Source: Davidsoniella eucalypti (taxonomy: Eukaryota > Ascomycota > Sordariomycetes > Microascales > Ceratocystidaceae). From it: a stretch of 64,000 nucleotides of DNA. The stretch is taken from contig RMBW01000039.1 in assembly GCA_004009845.1 (NCBI GenBank), positions 1 through 64,000 on the forward strand, in the 5' to 3' direction. A program made the position numbers and the translations under genes. Positions 25,640 through 37,940 of the stretch are shown piece by piece (within the stretch, counting starts at the first letter, position 1; each line of letters begins with the position of its first letter). The notes under the pieces are model-generated. The model had not been told where the DNA came from, ran no database searches, and saw nothing but the letters and a program-made list of their open reading frames with translations.

Positions 25640-27336
25640 ATGGACTCGCCCCTAATGACCCGGATCTTTCGCGAGCTATTCCGTCGGCCCGCCTGCCAAC
25701 TTGCCGCCTCAGGACGCCCAACACCCCCCTCGAGCCTCGCAGCCATTGCAACTGCCCCGTCTGGCCCCCGTTCAGTCTCACCGCCGTCTGGCCATCGCAG
25801 CTTCTTCCAGCAACAACAGCATCGCGGCTATGCCGTTCACCGGCCCGGCGGCGGCGCACGTGACGGCTTGTCTAGCAGCGAAAGCAGATGGCAGCAGCGG
25901 TCTGATATCTTTCCCGACGATCGAGCTGCCGAGTTCGACACATATGCCATGGTGACAGCCCGAGAATTGCGGACTCGTAAAACACGGCCGCGCAAGGTGA
26001 AGATGCTGATGCGCGATTTTATCGACGGTAATTCCCCTGCTTTTCTGTCAGGCCTCTCCTGTTGTCTGAGCCGGCACTGACCTCGCCGCCTTATAGACAG
26101 CCTTTATAACCTAACGTATGGCTACTTTTCCAAAGAGGCCGTCATCTTCACGCCCGGCGACGTATTCGACTTCCACGGCATGCGCGATAACCTCGAGTTC
26201 TACTCTGAACTGTCCCGGCGATACACCCAGTTTGAAGACAAACTAGATGCAGATTCGCCTATATCGAACCCGACTCGTCAGCTATGGCATACGCCAACAG
26301 AACTATTCCGTCCACATTATGGCGAGGCCATCGCCCGCTATCTCGTATTGAACTATCGTCTGACTGGCTATCCATACCACGATCTAATAATCTACGAGAT
26401 GGGTGCTGGAAACGGCACCTTGATGCGAAACGTGCTTGACTATATACACGATGTAGATCCCGACGTCTACCAACGCACCAAGTATCGCATCATAGAGATA
26501 TCGCCTCAGCTAGTAGAACTGCAATCTCAAGTTCTAGCTGATACACAACATGCCGATCGCGTCGAAATCATAAATCGTAGCATCTTCGATTGGGACGATC
26601 CTGTAATGTCTCCATGTTTCTTCCTGGCTATGGAGGTATGGGACAACTTTTCTCACGACGCAGTCCGCTACGATCCGGAAACCGAACAGCCCATGCAGGC
26701 AATCGTTCTGATCGATGGCGAAGGAGAGTTCTACGAATTCTATACACCTACTCTAGACCCTCTGGTTGCCAAGTTCTTCCGTATCAGACAGATGGCTACA
26801 GGCGGAGCTTATCCGCGTCCATACACACAAAATAAGCTTCTCAAACACCTGCAGAGTTATATCCCACTGAGGCACAATCTCTCGGATCCTGAGTATATCC
26901 CCACGCAGTTGATGGAGTTCTATAGTGTTCTGGAAAAATATTTCCCTAGACATAGACTAGTCGCCTCGGATTTCCATTCACTTCCAGACGCAGTAAGGGG
27001 ATTGAATGCTCCAGTCGTCCAAACTCGATTCGAGAGATTGATGGTGCCTGTAACAACACCTCTAGTACGTAAACCCACTCTTCACTTCATGTCTCTTTGT
27101 ATTCTAACATGGCCTTCTTATATCAGGTTCATCAGGGATACTTTGATATCCTGTTCCCCACGGATTTTCACGTCATGGAGCTGATATACCGTGCCATGAC
27201 CGGTAAATTCACGCGTGTTAGCACTCACGAAGACTTCATGAAACTTTGGGCGTATATTGAAGACACCGAGACTCGGTCTGGTGAGAATCCATTGTTAGAT
27301 TACTACAAGAATGCTAGTGTTCTTGTCACTTTGTAA
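25640..27336 (+). CDS. MidA/NDUFAF7-like mitochondrial SAM-dependent methyltransferase
   Basis: Predicted mitochondrial methyltransferase of the Methyltransf_28 (MidA/NDUFAF7) family. Animal NDUFAF7 dimethylates an arginine of a complex I subunit. Exons 25640-26027, 26097-27064 and 27127-27336 encode 521 residues. The N terminus (MTRIFRELFRRPACQLAASG after a few residues) is Arg-rich and amphipathic, as a mitochondrial presequence; an alternative ATG lies at 25655. After intron 1 comes SLYNLTYGYFSKEAVIF, then the SAM-binding motif YEMGAGNGTLMRNVLDYI with GAGNG near residues 232-236. Intron 1 (69 nt) splits an Asp codon; intron 2 (62 nt) is phase 0. The third exon restores a conserved-looking C terminus (HQGYFDILFPTDFHVMELIY). 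Substrate is inferred from family only. Confidence 0.88.
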
Positions 27337-27707
27337 CACCATACACACAACGATATGATATGTCTTTATCTCCTGTACTTCTAGATTCCCTCTTTGTATA
27401 TACACGCTAAATATTCCAAAAGCAACTATATATATATGTTGCTTCATGTCACATTATTGATATGACTATCAAAGTTTTGTGTTTTAAAATCAATATATTT
27501 ACCGTTCCGTAATGTGATATAATAAGCACCAACCCAATAATGATATAATTTATCTGACCCTTCCTTCTTCACCCTACATCATGAAATACTTAAACGGCAA
27601 AAAAAAAAAAACACCCGAGATAAGAGTCATATGCGCCTCAACTTTTACGTAGTTAATAGAACAATTTTTTTTTCTCAATTATGATCATGATTACGTCGTT
27701 TTGTTTC
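27337..27707. other. Convergent 3' region, AT-rich
   Basis: About 370 bp between the MidA-like and alanyl-tRNA synthetase stop codons. Very AT-rich, with an A12 run near 27600. Only 3' UTR-like sequence seen. Confidence 0.5.
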
Positions 27708-30700
27708 TTATAGGTTCAGCTTCTCCTGTAACCACTTGGTAGCAGTAGCAACACCATCTTCGATACTCTCAGGCTTGGTACCCATGCCCTGGCGAGAAGG
27801 CTCCTTGCCTCCAGACTTGCCACCAATCACGTCGCTGACGGCGGTAGCCCAGGCTTCGGCAGTAACGCCCTTAGCAGCCAGATCGGAACCGACAAACACA
27901 CCGTGGGCGACACTAGACGACTTGTCTCCGGCAATGATATAGACGGAGCGAGTCTTGTCCTTGGCCTTGTAGTGGTTGATGACCTCACCGATAGCCTTGA
28001 GGTTGGCAGAGATGGGGAGGTGGCCGACAAAGTAATCGGCCTTTTCATCCTTCTTGAAGTGTGTCTGCACGGCTTCGAGGGCAGTTTTGGCCTCAACCTT
28101 CTGGCGCTTCTTCTGCTGCTCGGTGATATCCTTAGTGACCTTCTCGAAGCGCTTACGCAGGCTGTCCTTGGAAACAGCAGAGACGGTCAGGGTAGATAGA
28201 GCAACACCGGTGTTCTTGGCCATTAGCTCCTTCTCGGGGCTGAAAGGTAGCTTCTCGAGGGCCTCAATGCGCTTTTCGAATTCGACAGCGGCAATCTGGG
28301 CCTGCTTGGCAGCTTCGCCAGTATAGGCGATGATACGGCGGATGCCCTTGGCGATACCAGACTCTTCAACGATGATGAGGTCCTTGATGATGCCAGTAGA
28401 GGCGACGTGAGTACCACCGCAGAACTCGATGGACAGCTTGCGCCACTCGGGATTCTTGGGGTTGGCTAGTAAGTCTTCGATGGAAGCACCAATTGAAACC
28501 ACACGCACGGGGTTAGGGTAAGTCTCGCCAAAGACGGCACGTAAACTCTCGATTTCGCGGGCAGCGTCCAGCTCAACATCCTTGTAGTAGACGACCTTGT
28601 TCGCACGGATGTATTCGTTGGAGAGAGTCTCGATCTTGTTCAGATCCTCGATGCTGATACCTGCCTTGTTAGAGAAATCGAAGCGCAGCTTCTCATTATC
28701 AACCAGTGAACCCTTCTGGTGAACTTCTTCGCCTAGAACCTCGCGCAGCGAGTGGTTTAGAACATGAGTACCAGTGTGGTTGTTGCTGATGGGGGCACGA
28801 CGTTCCTCATCGCGCTCAACAGTGACAGCCGTTTTAAGTTTAAGCTGGCCCTCGGTGAGGTAACCGTTGTGCATAATATAGCCACCATATGACTGAACAT
28901 CCACAACCTGGAAGGTGGCGCCACCATCAACAATGATGCGTCCGGTATCAGCAACTTGGCCACCAGACTCGGCATAAAAGTTGGTAGAGCTTAGTAACAA
29001 GGATAGAGGGATATTGGTAGGTGCTCCGTCAGTGCGGTCGAGGAAGTTTACACCGTCGTAAATGGATAAGATCGTGGCCTTGGTAATGGCAGGCCCGTAC
29101 TTAGCCTCATCTTCGGTGCAAGGAATACAACCATCTTTGAGTGCAGCAATTTGGTGGACATCAAGCTTAGAGAAAGTCTGGGAAGACTCCTTGATCACCT
29201 TGCTGGCTTCACGAGCAGCTAGACGAGCAGTCTCAACCTCGGCCTCATCAATATCCAGAGAGCGCTCCTCTGCCATCAACTTGGTAAGATCCAGAGGGAA
29301 ACCATAAGTGTCGTATAGTTTCCAGACAATGCTACCAGATAGCTTCTTTTCGCCATTCTTGATAGCCTCACTTGCAAACTTCTCAAACTGAACCTCACCG
29401 CGATCCAGAGTGCGGGCAAAAGCGACTTCTTCCTCATCAAGGATCTCCTTGATAGCGTCCTGCTTCTTGACCAGCTCGGGGAATTGCTTGCCCATTTGCT
29501 CAACAAGGGCGGGAAGAACCTGGGAGAAGAACGAGCCAATCTCGGCGTTGAAATACTTCCGGGCATAACGAGAGCCACGACGGAGGACACGACGCACAAC
29601 ATAGCCACGGCCATCATTGTTGGGGACGGCGCCATCGGTGATGGAGAAGGACAAGAGACGGATGTGGTCAGCCACAACACGGTAGGCGGTATCAATGCCA
29701 TCAACATCATCCTTGCCGTACTTGTCGGTGTAGGGACGAGCGTTGGTGATCTTTTGAATTTGGTCGAATAGTGGGGTGAAAAGATCGGTTGCGTAATTGG
29801 AAACGGTGTTCTGGAGGGCAGATACAAGACGCTCGAAACCCATACCGGTATCGATGTGCTTGGCGGGTAGAGGTTTCAAGGACTTGTCCTTCTGACGATC
29901 GTATTGCATGAAAACGTTGTTCCAAATCTCAACGACCATGGGGTCATCCATGTTCACGAGGTTAGAAGCATTGCGTCCACCAATCTTGTCGTAATGGACT
30001 TCACTGCAGGGACCGCAGGGGCCTTGATCACCCATCTCCCAGAAGTTGTCCTTCATATCACCGGGAAGGATGTGGTCCTCGGGCACACCAACATCTAGCC
30101 ATAGCTGCTTGGCCTCCAGATCGGGCTCTAGGTTGAAGTCGGCGTTACCCTCAAAGTAGGTAACGTACAGGCGTGCAGGGTCCAGGCCATAGACCTTGGT
30201 CAAAAGCTCCCAGGACATGTGAATGGCATCCTTCTTGAAGTAGTCGCCAAATGACCAGTTACCCAGCATCTCGAAGAAAGTCTAGGGAATAGCGCATGAT
30301 GTTAATTCTCTGGTGCTCGTTAGTATTATGAGGCGTGACTCACGTGGTGGTAGCTGTCCTTGCCCACATCATCGAGATCCTGCCACGATTGTTAGCACGA
30401 CAGTTTGTTATACGATGATAGAGTGTTGATTGGGACTTACATTGTGCTTGCCGCCAGCACGGATGCACTATAAGGGTGGTTAGTATGTCGCGTTTAGATC
30501 CCAGTCAAAAAAAGCTGGTATGACGCATCGCGGGGTAGTTTAAGACGATAAGAAATCGCAACGCTATGCAGTATCAAGCCGTATACAAAGACTGGCACAC
30601 ACCTTTTGGGTATCGACGGCACGCTTTAGGTTGGCCATCTCATGGCCTTGGTTGACGGTGCCCAAGAAAATGGGCTTGAATTGGTTCATACCAGCATTGG

Positions 30701-31486
30701 TGAATAGAAGCGTAGGGTCATCGTGGGGCACGACAGACGACGAAGGGACTACGCATCAAGGTCAGCATATGGTATAGAGTCGGTACGAGAGTAGCAGATG
30801 TGGCGTGTAGACGTACCAATGGTGTGGCCACGATCCTCGAAGTACTTGAGGAAGGTCTCGCGCACCTTGATGCCGGGCCACTGGACCTCGGCCATGGCTG
30901 CAGAAGAGGACGACGAAAAGTGTCGCGGAGGGGACAGGCAGTGATAGAGTCGAGGGGACGCTATAGTAGAGCGCAAACGAAGATCTCGGGGCGTCGAAGA
31001 CTGTGTCAGGGCCGTCGATCGGGCACTAGAATAAGCACTCAGGGCTAAATATCGAGACGAATTCGGGTGGAAGGTAGATGAAGACTGTTGATGGCTTGGC
31101 GATGGTGGAGGAGAGGATGAAAAGCCTAGATGCAGGGAAGTGGAAGATGAAGAAGGAATTACTACATTCGTAGTGCTAGCGCTGCTGTGTTGTTGAGGCC
31201 CTCTGAAAGAAGCCCTTTCAGGCCCTGAGGAAGCCGCAGTTGGCGCATTTTCTAGTGATGGGGAGAGGCATTCCAGTGGGCTAGGACTGGTGTACTGCAG
31301 GCCTGCAGGCAGGGTTTCAGGGAGCCCTACACTGCTGTAACAGTGGCAAATCAAAGAATGGGCTGTCCGAACAATGGGCCGCCCTATGACAAATTGTGAT
31401 TTAGTTACCAGTGACGGATTTGCTAGCCTGGGCACTCCTAGCGACAGACAGCAGCGAGTCGCTGCCATCACGGTTGCAACAACCAT
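27708..31486 (-). CDS. ALA1: Alanyl-tRNA synthetase, probably dual cytosolic/mitochondrial
   Basis: Class II synthetase charging tRNA-Ala. Five exons: start-30817, 30748-30603, 30467-30441 (27 nt), 30379-30344 (36 nt) and 30281-27708. From the ATG at 30895 (MAEVQWPGIKVRETFLKYFE) the protein has 953 residues, close to the yeast and human enzymes. The frame is open a further 591 bases to an ATG at 31486, adding 197 Ser-rich residues with Arg-containing segments. The N-terminal core includes DPTLLFTNAGMNQFKP. The editing/zinc site has HTGTHVLNH and FCGGTHVASTG. The C-terminal oligomerisation/C-Ala region ends in TKWLQEKLNL. No second AlaRS gene is seen in the window. In yeast one ALA1 gene makes both compartments' enzymes through an upstream start, so the extension is probably the mitochondrial targeting form (inference). 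Core identity is very secure; the upstream start is not. Confidence 0.95.
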
Positions 31487-32336
31487 CACGGCCGCTCAAG
31501 TTTGCTATATCCTGCTCACTGCTTTGTCTGCAGAGGACACTGGCCTTCCGAGATCGGCCGGCACACGGTGCATACATACAATGGCACTCGAAACCAGCAA
31601 CGCGTCTCGTTTCCTTATCTCTCGATGTCCCTTTTCTCCTGATTAGATGGCCCTCAGCTTCTCGTCGCAAACTTCCCTTTGCTGGCTTTGCATTCGTCTG
31701 GGTTCTCGGTTGTGCCTCCATCCATCCCAAGCTGCCAGCCCCTCTATCTCTGCCCAGCTTGCTCTTATCAGTTCAACCGGGGTTCATCCAGTGTTAGTAC
31801 CCTGCCCATTTTGGAAATGGTTTATACTGCCTGTTTCCATGGAAGCTTCTCTCAGGTTCTCCACACTTCTTGCTGCCTCGACACTGCTGTGGCGTCTTGG
31901 GATTTCTTTACAGGGAATTCCTCGGAGGACAAACATTGGTCCAGTTGATCGCCGCTACCAGGCCTTCAGCTAGTTAACGCCCCCAGTCTGTTCTAATCTG
32001 TTCTATTCTAGGCCAGGCTGCTTCCATCCAGACAACCCCAATCCTCGCCCTCGACCCGCTAGAGCTTCGCCTTCCCAATTCTACCTGCTTCTACAGCAGA
32101 CGATTGCTCTTTACTGTAGCAACATAGCAGCACTTGCACAAGCTTAGTTCTCTGCTTCCATTAAAGTCAGTACAAGAGCAGCCAAACCCCCTTCTTCTTC
32201 TTCTTGCCATCCTCTTCACAGTCAGTTATAGCCGCCCCTTCCCCTTCTTCTATCTTGCACCCTCGTTGCATTTCCTGTTTCGACCTCTTCTCTCCACATC
32301 GTATAGCTGGCAGCTCTGCTTTCATTATCTCTCACA
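31487..32336. other. Divergent promoter, ALA1 / polyQ protein
   Basis: 850 bp between divergent genes. The second half (about 32000-32330) is strongly pyrimidine-rich with CTTCTT runs, as in leaders of well-expressed fungal genes. Overlapping open frames on both strands (for example 31411-31797) are products of this CT bias and have no domain. Confidence 0.5.
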
Positions 32337-33625
32337 ATGGCGTCCATGTCTGCGTACTCACATCCCGTGCTTCAGGACAACTCGTCTGGATCTCGCCACC
32401 CTCATCTGTCTCTGGCGTGTCCCACACAATACCAAGGCCTCTCCCAATACCAAATGGAGATGGACGGCATGCAGAACAACCACGCGGCACCCAAGGCCTC
32501 CGCTACCTTTGCCGCCTCTCCTTCTGCGTCTGCCGCGGCGTTTGCCACTTCCCAGGCTCTACAGAGCCCAGTCTCGCCCACCCAGATGATGCTTCAAAGC
32601 TCATTGCCGGTCCCACTCAGCTCATCGAGCTCGTCAAAACGCAAGCGCAAGGCCGAGTCTCAGGACGCCCCAAATAACGAGCGATTGTCCAAGAGACTCA
32701 GTCTTCTGAATCTTGGTACGTCCGTTGTCCTCGCTACCCCCAGCCGCCGTTCTTCTTCCCTGTACTCCGTGTCCGAGAGTGGCTCGGATTCCCTTGAAAG
32801 CGTTATGGACATGGACGAGCTTGAACCAGACTATTGACGAATTCTTCCTTTGTCTTACTGCTGTCTACAGAAAAGGATGGCCAAAAACTTTACGTTCCTG
32901 TAGAAGCTCATAGTGGCCCTAACGAAACAATAGCAGAGCACAGGCCTGCTCCTGCATCATCAATCCGTGATCAGCGTCATCGTCGCCACACCCCACTAGT
33001 GGACGATCACATGCAAATGGATAACGACAAACACAAAGTCTACATCTACGATCTCAACGACGAACTTTCCTCCTCTGAAAGCGAGGCCGAAGACGGTTGT
33101 ATTCACTTCTTACCAGATGTTAAGAAGCATCTCATGGCAAATCGGATCCCACAGTCTGTTAAACCCTCGCCAGAAGGCCAGCTGGCAGGCATGCAGCTTG
33201 TGTTGTATAGCGAGCCCACCGCCATATCTGTGCCCGAATCACAGGATAGTGTGCGAAAAGCTGTCATTGAAGCGCGTCAACGTCTCCGCGATAGGCAACG
33301 TGCACAGGCCGAGACTATTCAGCAGGCTGCTGCTGCTCTAGCGGCCCCGATCACTGCTTCTCAGACCGGTCACCATAACTCTCAGGTGGCCCAATCGGCT
33401 AGCCGTGGCTTCATGTCCTCGCACTCTGGTTCTGGATCATCATCTTCTTCTTCTCCTCCCCTTCATGCGTTCATGTCACCTTCGTCTTCGTTCTCTCACC
33501 AGCAAACACCGTCTACGTTACCCTTCCCATCTCAAAATTATCAGCAACAGCAACAACAACAACAACAACAACAGCAGCACCAGCCTGCATATGATCCTGA
33601 TGCCATGGAAATGGATATTGATTAA
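32337..33625 (+). CDS. Conserved-looking hypothetical protein with NLS and polyQ tract
   Basis: Exons 32337-32715 and 32871-33625 give 377 residues. Intron 32716-32870 has a GTACGT donor and CTACAG acceptor, and splicing produces RLSLLNLEKDGQKLYVPVE in frame. Visible features: Ala/Ser-rich low-complexity N terminus; a basic KRKRK cluster near residue 101 (likely nuclear localisation signal); a block KVYIYDLNDELSSSESEAED; then CIHFLPDVKKHL and QLVLYSEPTAISVPESQDSV followed by an Arg-rich helix VRKAVIEARQRLRDRQRAQ. The end is Ser-rich with about 12 glutamines and an acidic DAMEMDID tail. The middle blocks look like a conserved ascomycete nuclear protein, but I cannot assign a function. If the intron is retained, translation continues into an acidic 40-residue tail ending at 32837. 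Confidence 0.8.
33541..33579 (+). repeat. CAR trinucleotide (polyQ) microsatellite
   Basis: Run of CAG/CAA codons inside the preceding gene, encoding about 12 consecutive Gln. Mixed CAA and CAG codons, so not a pure expanded repeat. Confidence 0.9.
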
Positions 33626-34335
33626 CTTTATATCTCTTATCCTTCCTCTGCCATCTTTGACGTTTCCTCTTTGTTCGTTAATTTATTAGCACGCCCTGTT
33701 CACTGTTCATAGCTTTTTCTTTTTTTCTTCTTTTTTTCTTCTTTTTTTCCAATGGCGCATTTGTGTGCCTTCTTTTTTTGTTTTACAAAAGCTCTAATTC
33801 TTGATGTCTTCCTTCTTTTTCAAGGGCTCTCTATCTCATATTAGTCCATTTGATATCATAATCTTTTCTTCTATTCTATCTAGTGGTAGTATTCATGGAA
33901 CATTGCGGAATCACGGGCGTTTACGCAGTCCATATATCAATAAGTTTAACATGTGTCAATGGTCGTTCGCAATTTGATATCATTTATTATGTAGTATACT
34001 GGTATCCTCAACTAAATTCAATGAAATGTAATCACTCGAAACGAATGTCGTCACAAATCTTTATAGTAGTTTGATATGATGCATCATGGGATTCCGATTA
34101 TCATAAATGAACCAGTGATATAAATCGCACCAGCAATCCGGTATCAGTTCAGTATTAAGAATAAGCTATCATCAATCAAAAGAATACGCTCTATACGCCA
34201 TACGAGTCTTTTTAAGTCCAGCAAAATACATTCTCGGCCCTTAGTCACAAGTACCTTACCCTCTCCCCGTACTAGTTGAAGCTGCGTTAATCATCTCGAA
34301 TAACTAAACAAGTCATACCTGACATGGCGGGAGCC
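33626..34335. other. Convergent 3' region with T-rich tracts
   Basis: Holds the 3' ends of the polyQ gene and the Rcr-like gene. Between 33714 and 33750 a near-tandem CTTCTTTTTTT pyrimidine tract occurs. Otherwise AT-rich and featureless. Confidence 0.5.
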
Positions 34336-35030
34336 TTAAGGCCGAGTAGCAGCGGCAGCCGGTGGAGGCGTAGAATCTTGCATGACACCTGATGTTTGAG
34401 CCGACTGCATTGAGGGAGGAGGACCCCAAGCACCGGGCGGCGGAGGGCCGTAGTTTCCGGGGGCAGGAGGGGCATAGTTGCCAGAGTATTCTGACTTGCC
34501 GTTCTCGGCAGGTTGGTAGATAGGAGGTGGTGCCATAGGTTGCATATTGTAGTAGGCAGGCGGTGGTGCTGCATAAGGATGGTACATCGGCATCGGTGGA
34601 GCATAGCGCGGATCCATTCTCGCCAGAACGGCCTTGTTGATCATCCACTGGAAGTTATGCAGGTTAGTATTTTTTCGGTTCCATTTACACCAAGTAGTAG
34701 GTACGTTCGATATAGATGGGGAAGAAGAAAACAAAAGAACATACTCTGTGGTAGGGAAGAGGCATTAGGCCCTTTCGTAGACGCCGGCGCGCATGAATAT
34801 GGCCAATCACAAGGTACAAACTAAGAAGACCAAAGATGCCTAGGAATATCGACCACTTGACAATGTATGCAGTCTGTGATGCAGGGACAGGTTAGCTAAG
34901 CACCGGGTCGTAGGTGTATGATTGCATGACAAACCCTTGTGTAGAACCATGGCCGATAAACACCATCGCTGTCCAGCACCCATCCATCGGGGATATCGTT
35001 GTTGTCCGCTCTGGGGAAGACAATCGGCAT
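34336..35030 (-). CDS. Rcr-like single-pass membrane protein (Congo red resistance family)
   Basis: Exons 35030-34935, 34873-34745 and 34647-34336 give 178 residues. Exon 1 encodes a short lumenal/extracellular part ending DSDGVYRPWFYTR. Exon 2 starts with a transmembrane segment VKWSIFLGIFGLLSLYLVIG, then a basic HIHARRRLRKGLMPLPYHRW stretch. Exon 3 is a Pro/Tyr-rich cytosolic tail with PPAYY and PPPIYQP. This layout matches the fungal RCR family. Yeast Rcr1 and Rcr2 use PY motifs to work with the Rsp5 ubiquitin ligase in sorting of plasma membrane proteins and affect chitin deposition. PPAY in the tail fits the PPxY motif. The phase-0 introns have good signals, including a CTAAC branch. Function by analogy only. 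Confidence 0.82.
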
Positions 35031-37940
35031 TGTAGCGGATAGGAATAGCACGTGATGTGTGTGGAAGCAGAAGTTGTTATGGTTGAGGTACGTTCAGGTG
35101 TGTCGTTCGTCGAGGCGGACGGCGTATAGTCGTGGATAAAAATGATGTCGTAAGAGTCGTGAAGCGCGTCACTGAATGGTGCAGGGACAAGACAAAAAAT
35201 AATAGATGAACAGAGGCGAAAGGCGGCACCAACGACGAGAAAAAAAACAGAAGAAAAAAAGGGCCAGGAACGAAGAGCAGCTAAATTTGAGTTGCTGTTA
35301 GTATAAGAAACGAAAGCAAAATCGTCATTGAGCACTGGTAAATCTAATTCAGAGGCTCGTTCACATCAACGGAAAGATCAACAGAAGAAGGAGGCAGGCC
35401 GAGACTGTGCGTAGCGAGAGATGCAATAACCTGATCCAGATTGGAAATGCCCCGGTATAAATGACAGCACTGGCAAGTCTTTTTGATGTTCCTCGAGTTA
35501 TACGATGTGGCAAGACCAATCGATCAGTCAGTTTCCGGGCTACTCGATAAAGCCGTGCCTCTTGGGCCTTCAATATTTGCCAATAGACTTTTGCTTGACA
35601 GTGTGCTTTAGATCCAGCCCGCTTTAACAAAGGGCCAAAGCATCACAAAGCAATAGATGGGCAAGCAAAGAATGACTAAGTAAAGGAAATCCCGGGGCTT
35701 TGAGGGACGATCGACTCGATCATGCCAGTATAAAACTCTAGAATTATAGGCTAGCTTGGTGCTTTTGCTAACTTCTTTCATTCCATTAATAGCAGCGAGA
35801 AGGAAGAGCAAGCATTACATCTAAGCAAACAGGCACGCCAAGTTCATAGAAGAATCGGGCAATGGAGAAAGGGCAAAAAGAACGCATCGGCCGCAAATAG
35901 GTCTAAGCCTTCTGACGTCTGGGGTCCTTTCTGTTGTAGTTCGTATCTGGGAGAGGCAAGTCGGGCTCAAGTATGGTTCTTACACTTTAGATTTGTCGAC
36001 TAGTGGTTTATGTTTTCTAGCCGTATATTATGGATGATTGGATTATCGAGCCAGTCGAATCGAGAATGATGCGTGAGATATGAAAGACGAGGATATGTCG
36101 CTGGAACAAAGACAGATATGGAAGGAGAAGAAAGACGTGAATTAAGAAGCCGGACAAACAAACAGCTTGTACTACAGATTCCACTACAATGAGACAAAAC
36201 CAAAGCCAAGGAGAAATAGTAATAAAACAGAAGAAGAGAAAGAAAGGGAAGAAGGAAGAATTGAAAGCCGGAGAGCGAGACAATCGAAGGGGGAGCAGTG
36301 ATTATATTCAACAATCACACAATCGATGCTTGTCACAAAATGTTTCTCGTTGTTCTGCCCCCAAGTCGTCTGTGAACAAATGCTTGATTTCCTGCATTTC
36401 GAAACAGGGCGCTGTTCCGGATATCCTTCTCGCCCATAGCAAAGGGTTACGTTCAGGTGGTTTTTCTACTGAGTTAGTACATATATGTAGCGGTATCAGC
36501 CCAAAGATTCGTGAACTCATTAATGTGCTGCAGTTATACAAGTCACATCCATGCAAACTTTCTTTTTCTCTTTGTTTTCCACGCTGATTTAGATATCCAA
36601 GGTTCCCGCAACTCCTCATATTTTGGGTTTAGCTTTCATCAGCCAGGGTTTTAAGGGTCCTGGGATTTTTTGTTTCTTTTTTTTTCTAGTCTAGTTGTAT
36701 GTACATGTCAGTCGAATCTTTGAACTGACTGTTTGAACCCTACGTTTGATGATCGAAAACTACAGACTGGAGAACTTGACACCAGCATAGCCCACAACGG
36801 ATGCAATTCCTTTGATAGCCGGAAGTCTCCTTGTCGTAATGTCTTTTATTTTCGTATCACGGTAATCTCTGGAAATATCCAGATCAATGTTGACGCTACC
36901 GAATTCTGCAATTTGTCTTAGAAAAACATCGCCAACATAGCCGCCCGTTTCACTCGCCACCAACCATCATCCGTGCAGTCACAAATCGTTGCATCTCTCT
37001 TCTTCTTGCTATGTATGTTCAGAGCTTGAGTAATCCAAGAGGCCTCCTGTCTATAGGCCGCTTGCATATAGTTAGTTCACCCTAATACACGCCCTATAAA
37101 GCAAACAACCCAGTTGTCGCCCATGTTTAGTAGCAATATATCGAATATTAGATAATACCCTTCTTCTAGATGATTACATGTAAAAATCGGCTGCAAGCCT
37201 ACAAAGGGAGCCGTGGTACATACTATCTGAAGCCATACCATACACAGTTATCAGTTATACTTATGCATTGTTTCTGAACCATGACCCGACACTTCTGAAA
37301 CACGGCTAGTCAAAATCACAATCACCATCACAACAACGCCTTTAGATCAGCCTTTAAACATAGCCAAGTTCTTTGGTAGGAGAATTCGGTTTTATTCCAT
37401 GTGAAATATTTCTCAGGTATTTAGACCAACCCACTTTCGAGTGTTTTCCATAAACTCATCAATACACATGATTCTATCAAGAGGCATTGAAATACCATAC
37501 TGGTATAACAGATTCACCACCATACCATGGGTCATACCAAGAAGTCTTCGCTTCTATAAACACGCAAGCACTATTCTGTTTTATTTCAACTTGGTATTTC
37601 TACAACTAGTATGCTCTCATACTTACGAAACACTCTCTTCTAAGCAGTGCCCATTTCAAATAACCGGTAACAATAGCATGGCTGTGTATGGAAGGGTTAC
37701 ATAGGGTTGTTATAAATTTGTATAAGTCTTGATATATTATTACTGGTTAAAATGTACAAGTGATATTTAAAAGTTCCCATGAGAGAAGGCATCCAAGATA
37801 GGTCATGGGATAAGTGTGGTAGTGGTGACTTTGTTTGTTATGAAACTTCTTGAATTTGAGTATTCGAAAGCAAAAACCACCCAAAAGAAGCTATTAGAAC
37901 GCTTATACACCGTTGCAACGCACTACCACTGGATCACTTC
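35031..37940. other. Intergenic region without recognised genes
   Basis: 2.9 kb. The first ~300 bases are the promoter of the Rcr-like gene. Frames at 35361-35811, 36000-36314, 36189-36619 and 37441-37704 lie in AT-rich or purine-rich tracts, overlap each other on both strands and have no domain. No RNA gene, repeat or transposon was recognised. Confidence 0.5.

Noticed and set aside
25539..25859. Antisense ORF in the MidA-like gene
   Set aside because: Arg/Gly-rich mirror of the presequence-coding exon; no domain.
13526..27336. Secondary-metabolite or catabolic gene cluster around the aldehyde dehydrogenase
   Set aside because: Neighbours are housekeeping genes (PEX2, KAP120, TFIIS), with no synthase, transporter or pathway regulator beside the enzyme.
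31411..31797. 128-codon ORF upstream of the polyQ gene
   Set aside because: Overlaps the ALA1 extension antisense and a CT-rich leader; no domain, several frames open together.
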